Below are positions 1 to 7,956 of a stretch of DNA of 63,369 nucleotides, piece by piece. This stretch comes from Nitrospirota bacterium. Its GTDB lineage: Bacteria; Nitrospirota; Nitrospiria; Nitrospirales; UBA8639. How positions within the stretch are numbered: the stretch's first letter is position 1; every line of letters begins with the position of its first letter. The translations under genes were made by a program, and so were the position numbers. The DNA lies in assembly GCA_027623995.1 (NCBI GenBank), contig JAQBUF010000012.1, positions 1 to 63,369 of the forward strand, given 5' to 3'. The notes under the pieces are model-generated. The model searched no databases. It was not told where the DNA came from and worked only from the letters and a program-made list of their open reading frames with translations.

Positions 1-2
1 AC

Positions 3-1490
3 AGCGATCCGAATAGCGATCCGCTGACCGCCGTACTCGACACGAATGCGAGCAATGGCACGGTAGTCTTGAATGCGGATGGCAGTGTCACCTATACGCC
101 AACTGGGGGCTTCAGTGGGACGGATAGCTTTACCTACCATGCGCATGATGGGGCGTTGAATTCCAATGTGGTGACGGTGACGGTGATGATCAACGGCGCG
201 CCGGTGGCCAATGCCGACAGTGCCATGACCGTCGAAGGGGTGGCCGTCAGTATTGCCGTGCTGACAAACGATACGGATGATGGCGGGCTCAATGCCGCCA
301 GTGTGGTGGTCGAGAATGGGCCCACGAATGGGACCACGAGTGTGAACAGTGGCACGGGGGGGATCACGTATACCCCGAATGCCGCCTATCTTGGGACCGA
401 TAGCTTCACCTATACCGTGCAGGATCTCCAAGGGGTGACGTCCAATGCCGCGACCGTGACCGTGGAGGTCACGGATGGCAATGTGGCGCCAACGGCCGTG
501 GCGGATGGGTATAGCGGGACGCAAGCCCTCCAGCTCAGCATCGTCGGCCCGGGCGTGTTGACCAACGATAGCGATCTCAACAGTGATCCCCTGACCGCCG
601 TGTTGGACACGAATACGAGCCACGGGACGGTGGGACTGAATGCGGATGGCAGTTTCACCTATACGCCGACGGCTGGCTTTAGTGGAACGGATAGCTTTAC
701 GTATCACGCGCATGATGGGGCGTTAGATTCGAACGTGGTGACGGTGATCCTCAATATCAATGGCGCGCCCGTGGCCAATAACGATAGTACAACCACTGTT
801 AAAGGGGTGGCTACCACGATTGCCGTACTGACCAATGATACGGATGACGGGGGTCTCAATGTGGCCAGTGTGATCGTACAGAGTGGCCCCACGAATGGGA
901 CGACGAGTGTGAACAGTGGCTCGGGGGTGATTACGTATACGCCGAATGCCACCTATCTTGGAACAGATAGCTTCACGTATACGGTGCAGGACTTGGCTGG
1001 CATACTCTCGAATGTGGCGACGGTCACGGTGACGGTGAATGAGGCACCTCAAGGACCGCTGATAACCTCGGTCTCCGTCTTGAGTGGGAAACCCTATACC
1101 CTTGGAACCTTTGCGACCGGGGAGCTATTGTATATAGACCGAAATTATACGGTTCAGGCCAATCATTCCGCCATCTTGGATGGGCAGGAGTACATTCGCA
1201 CGGCCAATAACGATAAAAATGGGACAAGTGCCAACTATCTTACGATGGAACTTTCTGCCCCGGCTATCGTGTATGTGCTTTACGATCATCGTGCCACGGT
1301 GCTGCCGGCTTGGCTTGATGACAATACTTGGACCTTGGATTCAGGAGTCGTTGAGACGACGGACGTCGACCGGGTACTGTATTTTAAAAACTTTCCCGCA
1401 GGCACGGTGGAACTCGGGGGGAATGCGAATAGTCCAATGAGTGGAGCCAAAAGCATGTATTCGGTCGTGGTGATCGGCCAAGGCTGGTAA
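3..1490 (+). CDS. Large repeat-containing surface/adhesin protein, C-terminal part (5' end outside window)
   Basis: The reading frame is already open at the left edge, so this is the C-terminal ~495 residues of a larger protein. It consists of cadherin-like/Ig-like bacterial surface domains that repeat in pairs. One type carries SDPLTAVLDTN, NADGSxTYTP and GTDSFTYHAHDG; the other carries APVAN.DS, LTNDTDDGGLN and YLGTDSFTYTVQD. The pair recurs every 567 bp (189 residues). From about 1050 on there is a different, non-repeated terminal domain rich in Tyr, Asn and Thr, ending VVVIGQGW. Domains of this sort are usual in secreted or cell-surface adhesins with calcium-binding Asp-rich loops. No sorting signal or transmembrane anchor is visible at the C terminus, which would suit type I secretion (inference). 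The true start is not in the window. Confidence 0.85.
   Translation, partial: SDPNSDPLTAVLDTNASNGTVVLNADGSVTYTPTGGFSGTDSFTYHAHDGALNSNVVTVTVMINGAPVANADSAMTVEGVAVSIAVLTNDTDDGGLNAASVVVENGPTNGTTSVNSGTGGITYTPNAAYLGTDSFTYTVQDLQGVTSNAATVTVEVTDGNVAPTAVADGYSGTQALQLSIVGPGVLTNDSDLNSDPLTAVLDTNTSHGTVGLNADGSFTYTPTAGFSGTDSFTYHAHDGALDSNVVTVILNINGAPVANNDSTTTVKGVATTIAVLTNDTDDGGLNVASVIVQSGPTNGTTSVNSGSGVITYTPNATYLGTDSFTYTVQDLAGILSNVATVTVTVNEAPQGPLITSVSVLSGKPYTLGTFATGELLYIDRNYTVQANHSAILDGQEYIRTANNDKNGTSANYLTMELSAPAIVYVLYDHRATVLPAWLDDNTWTLDSGVVETTDVDRVLYFKNFPAGTVELGGNANSPMSGAKSMYSVVVIGQGW
15..1040 (+). repeat. 567-bp coding tandem repeat (189-residue two-domain unit)
   Basis: The segment starting at 15 (coding SDPLTAVLDTN) recurs at 582 with the same frame and only scattered substitutions, giving a 567-bp period. 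One full unit and most of a second are visible. The array probably extends to the left, beyond the window. The near-identity at DNA level suggests recent duplication or gene conversion. Confidence 0.85.
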
Positions 1491-1708
1491 AGTGGGAGTA
1501 TGTCGAAGCAGGGATATTGGGAACCAAGACTTGCTTTGGTCATAGATAGCGTTTTAGAGGGTGACCTAATACCGGTGTGTGGAAAACAGCTTCCGTCATA
1601 ACAACTGTCGTTCTGAATATTGAGGTACAGCTTTCCCTAGGCCTAAAGTAGAGTACTTAGTGGTTCGGATGGTGTTTCCTTCCATGGCCATATGATGTCC
1701 GTTTGAAT

Positions 1709-2416
1709 TTAGATGTGGTGGTCTTGTGAAGGTAAGTGTTGAGGAGTGGAGGGTCGGATATTGTTGAGATATGGGCTTTGATGCGTTATTTGGAGAAAAC
1801 CTACTCCTGGACGTAATCCAACCAGTTCGAGCATGAGAATCCCTCCTTTAGGCGTTTCCCAAATTGATTGCCATTGGCCGCATGTTTCCTCTTGCAGGCA
1901 TTGATAAAAGCTTCCATGGAATCCCTGGAGTCTCACGGAGAGTTCCTCCTGGGTAGTGTCTGGAGGGCCATATTGTTGTGATAAGGTTGCCTTGAGTTGT
2001 TCGAATGCGTTCAGGCCTTTTATTCCGGGTTCATCTCGTTCGATGAGCATGCTCGCCCATTGTGTTTTGACTAAACCAACTTCTTGGTCAAAAACAAGAA
2101 GTAGCGATCCGCCGTCAGGTAACGTTTGGGAAGGTGGCCTCAATCGGATTGCTGTTGACCGATCTCCCATTGGCCATTCTTCTTCAATGTCAAAATTCAT
2201 TTGGCGAAAGTCAGAAAGTTTAAGGCCCCATTTCAATCCAAGGGAGTCTGGAAATGCGGCGTGGGCAGAGGTGGCAAATAAAAATAGGATGAAGACCTCA
2301 AAGATTCCTCTCCCGAGATAGTTCCATGTTCGTGCCAAAAAAACATGCTGGTCCCAGGAGTCTGGATTCCTCATTGGTTGGAGTCGTCGCTTGTGTATGA
2401 AGGCTTCAGGATTCAC
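1709..2416 (-). CDS. Hypothetical secreted protein
   Basis: A 235-residue protein that I do not recognise. The GTG start at 2416 is supported by an upstream AAAGGA about six bases away. A hydrophobic stretch (about residues 38-53, FEVFILFLFATSAHA) ends in AHA, a plausible signal peptidase I site, so the mature chain would begin near AFPDSLGLKWG. The long pre-region before the hydrophobic core is unusual; an internal ATG at 2374 would shorten it but has no clear ribosome binding site. The mature part is mixed alpha/beta with no motif I can name. It stands alone, with gaps of about 220 and 250 bp on either side. Confidence 0.6.
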   Translation of the reverse strand: MNPEAFIHKRRLQPMRNPDSWDQHVFLARTWNYLGRGIFEVFILFLFATSAHAAFPDSLGLKWGLKLSDFRQMNFDIEEEWPMGDRSTAIRLRPPSQTLPDGGSLLLVFDQEVGLVKTQWASMLIERDEPGIKGLNAFEQLKATLSQQYGPPDTTQEELSVRLQGFHGSFYQCLQEETCGQWQSIWETPKGGILMLELVGLRPGVGFLQITHQSPYLNNIRPSTPQHLPSQDHHI

Positions 2417-2668
2417 TCTAATCCTTTAGGGTGTGAAGGGGGCGAATGATCATATGAAATAGGGCGTTTCAGATTACCTGCCAGAGGGAGGATTCGCGAA
2501 TACGTCATTTGGCGTATGGATTTCATTCAGGGAATTCTGCGATAGGAATGGAGGGCAATGTTGCACAATCGAGAAGAAGGGCCTTCTGGTCTTTCGAACT
2601 TAATTGATTCCGCTTCAATAGAGCTTGGGGAAGTTGGGAATTTTGTTCCTGGCCTCATCGACTAAATT

Positions 2669-3304
2669 ATGGCTAAACTACTGTATATAGATTCTACTGT
2701 CGGGAAGGATCGGTCTGCCCCGATGCATGAAGTTGGGAAGGTTTTTTTAGATGCGTATCAAGAAACCCATCCAAATGATCAACTGGAAACCCTGAAGCTC
2801 TGGGATGTGAATCTTGAAGACTTGGATGAGTTAACCTTGGATGCCAGCTATGCCATTATTCATCGCATGAATCATACGCCGGCCCAGGCTGAGGCATGGG
2901 AGAAAGTTGTCAAAATTGTCAGCCAGTTTAAATCTGCCGATAAATACCTCTTCACCGTGCCCATGTGGCATTTAGGTCTTCCCTATCGATTGAAACACTA
3001 TCTTGATCTTTTGATCCATCCTGGCCAATCCTTTCAATATGCCGTGGGGGAAAAGGCGCAAGGTCTTATTACCGGAAAACCTGCGGCGATCATGTATTCT
3101 CGATTTGATGGTTATCGACAGGGTTCAGGGTTTGAGAACTTTGAATCGCAGAAACGGTTTATGGAGAAAGCTCTTAACCTGATTGGCTTTACTCGAGTCC
3201 ATTCTCTCGTGCTGGTTGAGCCAATGCCAGGATCCCAGTTTTCCTCCGACCCAGAGAATTCGCGGGCCAAGGACCAAGCCATCCGAATGGCCACCAGTTT
3301 CTAA
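2669..3304 (+). CDS. azoR: FMN-dependent NADH-azoreductase / NAD(P)H quinone reductase (flavodoxin-like)
   Basis: This 211-residue protein has the layout of the AzoR/flavodoxin_2 family: an N-terminal strand MAKLLYIDST followed by a phosphate loop, the segment YLFTVPMWHLGLPYRLKHYLD (FMN-binding PMWN-like loop plus helix), and a region around GKPAAIMYSR before the last helices. Family members use FMN and NAD(P)H for two-electron reduction of quinones and azo compounds in the cytoplasm. The length is normal (about 200-210). It is monocistronic, followed by a gap before the ElyC-like gene. Physiological substrate unknown; a role in quinone detoxification is likely. Confidence 0.88.
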   Translation: MAKLLYIDSTVGKDRSAPMHEVGKVFLDAYQETHPNDQLETLKLWDVNLEDLDELTLDASYAIIHRMNHTPAQAEAWEKVVKIVSQFKSADKYLFTVPMWHLGLPYRLKHYLDLLIHPGQSFQYAVGEKAQGLITGKPAAIMYSRFDGYRQGSGFENFESQKRFMEKALNLIGFTRVHSLVLVEPMPGSQFSSDPENSRAKDQAIRMATSF

Positions 3305-3337
3305 AATCCCTTTATTCCTAGAACTATTCAGACCAAT

Positions 3338-3679
3338 TCAGTAAAAATTTGAGCCGAGGGATTTCTTCTCGGCACAATCGCCTATTTTGGTAATTTCTGG
3401 TTTCGTCATTAAAGAATCGATTTCTTGAAGAAATTCTGTTATCTCTCCATTTTCGTGGGAGAGAAGAGCCTTGCAAGCAACTTTCCCGTTATTATCTTGT
3501 CTTGATCTCCTTTCAAATATTGGAAACCCAACTCCAAGCCAAATGTTTTGTTGCAGTGGATCTGTGTAACATGGAATGAGAATGAGTCCTGGATCTTGGA
3601 ATTGTCGAAGGACAATGGACGGTAACGATTGGTTTTGATGGCTCAAGGTTGAATGATGGGAAGTAGGAGAGGTCGACAT
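3338..3679 (-). CDS. Possible hypothetical protein in the azoR-elyC gap
   Basis: A 113-residue reading frame on the minus strand fills most of the otherwise empty gap. It starts at an ATG that shares the CATG palindrome with the plus-strand ElyC-like start, so the two would be divergent and abutting. Composition (PCYTDPLQQNIWLGVGFPIFERR) looks more protein-like than a chance frame, but there is no good ribosome binding site and no motif I recognise. It may be spurious. Confidence 0.3.
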   Translation of the reverse strand: MSTSPTSHHSTLSHQNQSLPSIVLRQFQDPGLILIPCYTDPLQQNIWLGVGFPIFERRSRQDNNGKVACKALLSHENGEITEFLQEIDSLMTKPEITKIGDCAEKKSLGSNFY

Positions 3680-4451
3680 GTTTTTGTTTAAAAAGATATT
3701 TTCTCGATTATTTTTTCCTGTTCCCTTAAGTCTTGAATTGATGTGGGTTGGGTTAGTGTGCATGTGGCTGTGGCCACAGCGACGATTTGGAAAGTTGATT
3801 TTGATGAGCGGTGTTCTGACCTTAACGCTTTTGAGCTTTTACCCACTTTCGCAAGTGTTACTTAAACCCTTGGAATCTCAGTACCCGCCGTTACTTATTC
3901 GCTCCACAGCCGAGGGTGGTGTCTTAGCTAAATCTCATCAAGTGAAATGGATTGTGGTGTTAGCCGGTGGGGCAATGAACGAACCCAGCTTGCCTCTGAT
4001 GAGTCAACTCTCGAGTTCTTCCGTCCTTCGTGTGGTTGAAGGTATTGCGTTGTATCGGTTTGTTCCAGGTGTCAAGTTATTGGTGTCCGGATCGCTGGTT
4101 GAAGCAGAGCTTATGTCTCAATTGGCTTTATCTTTTGGGGTGCCTGGGGAAGACGTGGTTTCTGAGTCGAATTCCCGTGATACGAAGGATCAGGCACTGC
4201 GCATTGCCAACATTGTGGCCAAGGACCCATTGGTGCTAGTGACGGAAGCTTCCCATATGCCACGTTCCATGGGCTTGTTTCACAAGCAGGGCCTTTCTCC
4301 CATTGCTGCTCCAGTTGGCCATCGAGTTGCCCTCAATCCAGAATATAAATGGTGGACGCTTTTCCCCAATGCAGAGTCTTTAAAAATTGCGCAGCGAGCC
4401 ATCTATGAATATCTAGGGTTGGCGTGGGCGATGGTAAGAGGGCAAATTTAG
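3678..4451 (+). CDS. YdcF/ElyC-like DUF218 membrane protein
   Basis: A 257-residue protein with two N-terminal membrane segments (about residues 13-32 and 38-58), then a periplasmic DUF218 domain. Family hallmarks are present: VVLAGG at the first strand, LLVSGS, the SRDTKDQA segment corresponding to the conserved S.nT.eNA motif, and LVTEASHMPRSM near the end. ElyC in E. coli influences envelope biogenesis and undecaprenyl-phosphate lipid carrier metabolism; the exact reaction is unresolved. The start is supported by an AGGAG about ten bases upstream. A role in envelope or polysaccharide lipid-carrier biology would fit the neighbouring exopolysaccharide locus (inference). Confidence 0.85.
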   Translation: MFLFKKIFSRLFFPVPLSLELMWVGLVCMWLWPQRRFGKLILMSGVLTLTLLSFYPLSQVLLKPLESQYPPLLIRSTAEGGVLAKSHQVKWIVVLAGGAMNEPSLPLMSQLSSSSVLRVVEGIALYRFVPGVKLLVSGSLVEAELMSQLALSFGVPGEDVVSESNSRDTKDQALRIANIVAKDPLVLVTEASHMPRSMGLFHKQGLSPIAAPVGHRVALNPEYKWWTLFPNAESLKIAQRAIYEYLGLAWAMVRGQI

Positions 4452-4473
4452 GATGGTGTTGAGGTCCGAATCT

Positions 4474-4515
4474 GGATGTCTACGATTCATCCAGTTTCAT
4501 TCTGAGTAGACATCC
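4474..4515. terminator. Inverted repeat between convergent genes
   Basis: GGATGTCTAC (4474-4483) and GTAGACATCC (4506-4515) are perfect 10-bp arms with a 22-base loop, lying between the convergent ElyC-like gene and bactofilin gene. A second small hairpin, CCTCCC/GGGAGG, lies at 4567-4585. Neither is followed by a strong T-run, so a terminator role is only plausible. Confidence 0.4.
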
Positions 4516-4674
4516 TGATTTCGAGTTTTAATATTGAGGGGGAGGTACATAGCCGAACGGTAGCTCCTCCCGATAATAGGGAGGGTCTAAAGTTCCAGCA
4601 TGTAAGGATTCGCAGATCGGCAAACCCTCGTTTTTGTGAACAATCTGAGAGTCCTATTGAGTGTTGCGCGAGTG

Positions 4675-5169
4675 TTATAGTTGAGCCAAGTGTTTGGCCT
4701 CCCACTCCTTTTCCTCTGAATTCTTTCCGTTCTTTTCATACTTTTTTGAAGAATGACCATTCGAATCTGCTGTGGTCTCCTGCCGTTTGAGGTCAAATTG
4801 CTCAAGATTGGTCAATCCCATATCACACAAACCTTGAAAGCAGACGCCTTCTTCCATCGAGAAGTTTGGTGTGCGGATATCACCAATTACGACAGCGGGG
4901 TTAAAGAGTTGGACCCGTTGATGTGCCGTGATGTTGCCTTGAACTTTTCCCCCACTGACGACGACGTTCCCGGAAATATTTCCTTTGATAACAGCATGTT
5001 CACCAATGATGAGGGTGTCATCGGTGTGCATTTCTCCTTCAAAACGTCCATCAACTCGAACGGTGCCTTCAAACTGAGCCGTTCCCTTAAAGTCAACACC
5101 TTTCCCTAAAAAGGTATAGTGTTGGTCATCAAAAATGGTTTCACGTTTCTTGGTTTTTTCACCCCACAT
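4675..5169 (-). CDS. Bactofilin (polymer-forming cytoskeletal protein)
   Basis: A bactofilin of 164 residues. The central beta-helical core runs from about residue 20 to 120, with the regular hydrophobic/Gly pattern GKGVDFKGTAQFEGTVRVDG, then GEMHTDDTLIIGEHAVIKGNI and QGNITAHQRVQL. The tail is highly charged and Lys-rich. Bactofilins self-assemble into nucleotide-free filaments at the inner membrane and scaffold cell-wall or polysaccharide machinery. I chose the ATG at 5169 because GAAGGAG lies seven bases upstream; the ATG at 5184 precedes this site and is less likely. It is a paralogue of the next gene and probably co-transcribed with it. Confidence 0.92.
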   Translation of the reverse strand: MWGEKTKKRETIFDDQHYTFLGKGVDFKGTAQFEGTVRVDGRFEGEMHTDDTLIIGEHAVIKGNISGNVVVSGGKVQGNITAHQRVQLFNPAVVIGDIRTPNFSMEEGVCFQGLCDMGLTNLEQFDLKRQETTADSNGHSSKKYEKNGKNSEEKEWEAKHLAQL

Positions 5170-5286
5170 GAAGTGCTCCTTCATCTCGTGTTGTGAAGTC
5201 CATTACTTATTCAACAATGGGCTTACAGGTCAAAATGTCAGTTTGCGGATAGGGTCGGGTTGAAAAGGTTCTTTTCACGACCACTA

Positions 5287-5793
5287 TTATTTTCTTTTAG
5301 CTGCTGTCAATGTCTCACGGGGTGTTGTTGAGGTATATGAATCCTCTAATTCAGGAAGAGCGGGCGGCACTGCGCTCATTTCAAGGGTTCCGTTAAAGGT
5401 GACTCCTTCTTCCATTAAAAGGGAAGGGGTCAGGATCGATCCATCAATAATTGCTGGTGCGAGTAATTGTACTTTTTCTCGAGCCGTAATATCGCCGGTG
5501 ATTTGTCCTTTGCTAATGACCGCCTGTGCTGAAATCTTGGCCCTTAGGACTGCTTGCTCACCTAAATAGAGTGTGCCATTGGCATGAACCTCTCCCTCGA
5601 GTTGTCCATCAATACGAACATTGCCTTCGTATTTAATGATGCCTTTAAACTCGACACCATGCCCAATAAATGCTGCGACATTGGCTTGATCCATACTAGC
5701 TCCTCCATTATTTCTGGGGCGGGAATAGTTGTCTGTGTTAATTGATGGGACGTACGTTTGCGGGTCTTCCTCATAAATCATGGCGGTACTCAT
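5287..5793 (-). CDS. Bactofilin (second paralogue)
   Basis: A 168-residue bactofilin. A disordered N-terminal tail of about 40 residues precedes the beta-helical core (IGHGVEFKGIIKYEGNVRID, GEVHANGTLYLGEQAVLRAKI, GQITGDITAREKVQL). A short disordered C-terminal tail follows. The start at 5793 is preceded by GGGAGGAATC. It lies about 117 bp upstream of the other bactofilin on the same strand. Two paralogues encoded together may co-polymerise, as known in other bacteria; placement beside exopolysaccharide genes suggests a scaffold for envelope synthesis (inference). A sigma-54-like promoter match sits upstream at 5846-5860. Confidence 0.92.
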   Translation of the reverse strand: MSTAMIYEEDPQTYVPSINTDNYSRPRNNGGASMDQANVAAFIGHGVEFKGIIKYEGNVRIDGQLEGEVHANGTLYLGEQAVLRAKISAQAVISKGQITGDITAREKVQLLAPAIIDGSILTPSLLMEEGVTFNGTLEMSAVPPALPELEDSYTSTTPRETLTAAKRK

Positions 5794-5845
5794 TATCTGA
5801 TTCCTCCCTTGAGTAGAATTGAAAGTTTTCGATGTTCTGTATCCT

Positions 5846-5860
5846 TCAAATCTGGTGCCG
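5846..5860 (-). promoter_or_regulatory. Possible sigma-54 promoter facing the bactofilin genes
   Basis: Read on the minus strand the sequence is CGGCAC-N5-TTGA, close to the sigma-54 consensus TGGCAC-N5-TTGC. Initiation would fall near 5834, about 40 bases before the bactofilin ATG at 5793. The -12 element has GA instead of GC, so this is a weaker match than the one at 6306. Confidence 0.35.
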
Positions 5861-6305
5861 GTCTAGTATTGTTTCCCCTTGTCTTTAGCACTTGTCGGTT
5901 GTTGCTGAAGATAACTTAACTAATTTTTACATTGCGAGATATTTTTGGAAATTTTGTTGGAACTAGCATGTGATTTCAAGAAAAGTTGAAGGGATCAGGA
6001 AAGTCAACCTTCCTCATCTCTTCCCTAAATATTTGGATCAAATAATCTACAATGATGAGACATTCTGAATGTCAGGAATTTTTCCAGAGGGAAATATACG
6101 AAGATTGTGTTCAGTCGTACGGTTTCTGGTTGTTTTGTTGAGGATTTTGGGTATTCCTGGAAGGAAGGTGTCAGGATATTTTATATATTTTGAGAATGTT
6201 CTTGTGATCAATATATTTTTGAGAACGTGGAGTCGGTTTTAAATTCCACGAAAAATTAAGAAGTTAGAGATGAAATACGCTCTTATGATTTATTAGAGAG
6301 TATCC

Positions 6306-6321
6306 TGGCACGGATATTGTA
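6306..6321 (+). promoter_or_regulatory. Sigma-54-type promoter match upstream of the secreted protein gene
   Basis: TGGCAC (6306-6311), five bases, then TTGTA (6317-6321): a near-perfect fit to the -24/-12 sigma-54 consensus with only the last C of TTGC changed to T. A transcript would begin near 6331, leaving a leader of about 75 bases before the ATG at 6409. Exosortase-associated PEP-CTERM genes are often controlled by sigma-54 and the PrsK/PrsR pair, so the site fits the locus. The rest of the 5800-6408 gap is AT-rich; it also holds a near-repeat TTTGAGAA at about 6186 and 6214 but no gene I can support. Confidence 0.6.
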
Positions 6322-6408
6322 ATACCTAAGGCAGGTTGGGATGTTATTTCAGATTCCGTGCTGGGTGACAAATGAGAACTAGGGCTGATTCATCAAAGGA
6401 GGTATCTC

Positions 6409-7221
6409 ATGAACTCTTTTTACCGTTATCTTATTCAAGGTCTAATAGTTTGCTTGGTTCTAGGGATGGTCAATGTTGCCATTGCTTCTCCCCTTTCAAG
6501 AGAAATGACTGGGGTGGAGTCTTATGACGAGCGGTCTAATATGAAAAATCAAAAGAAGAGCACGGGCTTTAATTATGAGGTTGGTACCAGGGACGGAGGT
6601 TGTTGGAATCAACCGAATCATGGGCCTGATTTATACTTCCTGTCGCTTCATGAATTTGGTGCAGGAAATTGTTCCCCGCAATTGGGGGAAGAAACAGGGA
6701 GATTGGGGGCACCAGGATGTTCCATTGTGGGGACTCCCGTCCATGGAATATCAAGTGGGCAATGTGCTGTAGACGGACAGTTGGTGACGAACATTGGACA
6801 TCTGATGGTGTATTCCTCTGATGAGGTATTAGGTCGAGTTGATATTCTCGAGAATTTTCCTGACCCAGCGAATTCTCCTTCTAGGATCGTCTCAGGCAAT
6901 CATCAGGAAAACGAATCTTGGAATAAATTGAGTCCATCAATTGGATGGGACGATGCCTCTACGACCCAGATTTTTCGTTACGATCGGATGAGTGCGGGAT
7001 TATTTGATGGTGGAAACGATGATGGGAAAAGCCCCAACCTATCCTTTGATCATTACCTGGTCATGTCTGGGAAGTTAGCTCATCTGGTTCCGAAGGTCGG
7101 GCAAAGTCCAAGATCTTTAGAACTGGGAGATTTTGTCATCCTGTTACTCTTTGCGATGTTGCCGGAGAAGAAACACATTAAGCATCTTATTCACAGGACT
7201 CGACAATTCAGGTTTTTTTAA
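6409..7221 (+). CDS. Secreted protein of unknown function, possible exosortase-linked substrate
   Basis: A 270-residue protein. The start is certain: a complete AAAGGAGGT lies six bases upstream. A clear signal peptide (residues 1-27, ending VNVAIAS) is followed by a soluble region rich in Gly, Asn and Asp with several cysteines (GGCWNQ, GNCSPQ, GAPGCS, GQCAVDG) and Trp/Tyr-rich stretches. Close to the C terminus is a hydrophobic segment GDFVILLLFAML followed by a basic tail (EKKHIKHLIHRTR). That architecture resembles a sorting tail, but the canonical Pro-Glu-Pro motif is absent (SPRSLELGD lies in its place). I do not recognise the family. Its sigma-54-type promoter and the nearby exosortase locus suggest an exported product regulated with that system (inference). 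Confidence 0.7.
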   Translation: MNSFYRYLIQGLIVCLVLGMVNVAIASPLSREMTGVESYDERSNMKNQKKSTGFNYEVGTRDGGCWNQPNHGPDLYFLSLHEFGAGNCSPQLGEETGRLGAPGCSIVGTPVHGISSGQCAVDGQLVTNIGHLMVYSSDEVLGRVDILENFPDPANSPSRIVSGNHQENESWNKLSPSIGWDDASTTQIFRYDRMSAGLFDGGNDDGKSPNLSFDHYLVMSGKLAHLVPKVGQSPRSLELGDFVILLLFAMLPEKKHIKHLIHRTRQFRFF

Positions 7222-7956
7222 GCGAAATGGATGGAGCCTTATATTTTCCTGGTGCCTTGGTCGTCTGAGAGAATGGTTGGCAGTCTTACGGTATTCATGG
7301 AAAGATCTCGCTAAAGCTCTGAAGTGCCTCTCGAGTTTAGCCCTTTCCGCAGAGTTGTTCCCAACATTCTTATCCTTGAAGAATTTGAAATTTTCACACT
7401 CTACCATCGTATGTTTATGGGGTTTTGCCTTATATCGACAGGCCGTCCCTTATGTAGGAGGCGAATTTTTGTGGGTCGTTCATACAGTGTAACGGGATAA
7501 TTTTTGTCTATCCTGGTCTTTTTTCAGTGACTAGTTCCTGCCTTTTTGTTCTCTCTTCCTGACATTATTACACCCGTGGATACCCGTTTACTGACGGTGC
7601 CAAAATTGTTGCAAATCGTTTTGTCCTCAGGTGCGTTCAAAATCATGCCAAAAGTTAAAAGTCGAAATTGCTCATGAGTTAAGTTTGTCGAGTAGGTGAC
7701 CGATTTGGTGATCATCAGTGGAATAACGCGATATGTAATACCTGTGCCGATACATACCCGGCAGAGTAACATTCAAATATGACATGCAAAAAGTTTAGAA
7801 AATTACATAGGACTCTTAAGTCTGTCACGGGAGTCGCCGAATTTACTAGCAAATGCCAATAACAGGACCCTGCCTCCGATATTGAGGAATGTAAAAGGTC
7901 AGGTGCCCAAGTATCTATCAACCGTATGGATTGTTTTTGATCACAGGAGGTCAGTT
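7222..7956. other. Non-coding gap before the exopolysaccharide operon
   Basis: About 735 bp without a convincing gene; the short frames here have no start signals or protein-like composition. It probably contains the promoter and leader of the exopolysaccharide operon. I found no clear sigma-54 match: GGTGCCAAAATTGTTGCA near 7593-7610 has the -12 half but lacks the -24 GG. Confidence 0.5.

Noticed and set aside
15-1040. CRISPR-like array
   Set aside because: The repeats are 567 bp, in frame and coding for surface domains, with no short spacers.
7133-7492. 119-residue plus-strand frame after the secreted protein
   Set aside because: It overlaps the end of the preceding gene and has Cys/Trp/Leu-rich composition without a start signal.
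7593-7610. Sigma-54 promoter for the exopolysaccharide operon
   Set aside because: The -12 half fits (TTGCA) but the essential -24 GG is replaced by GC.
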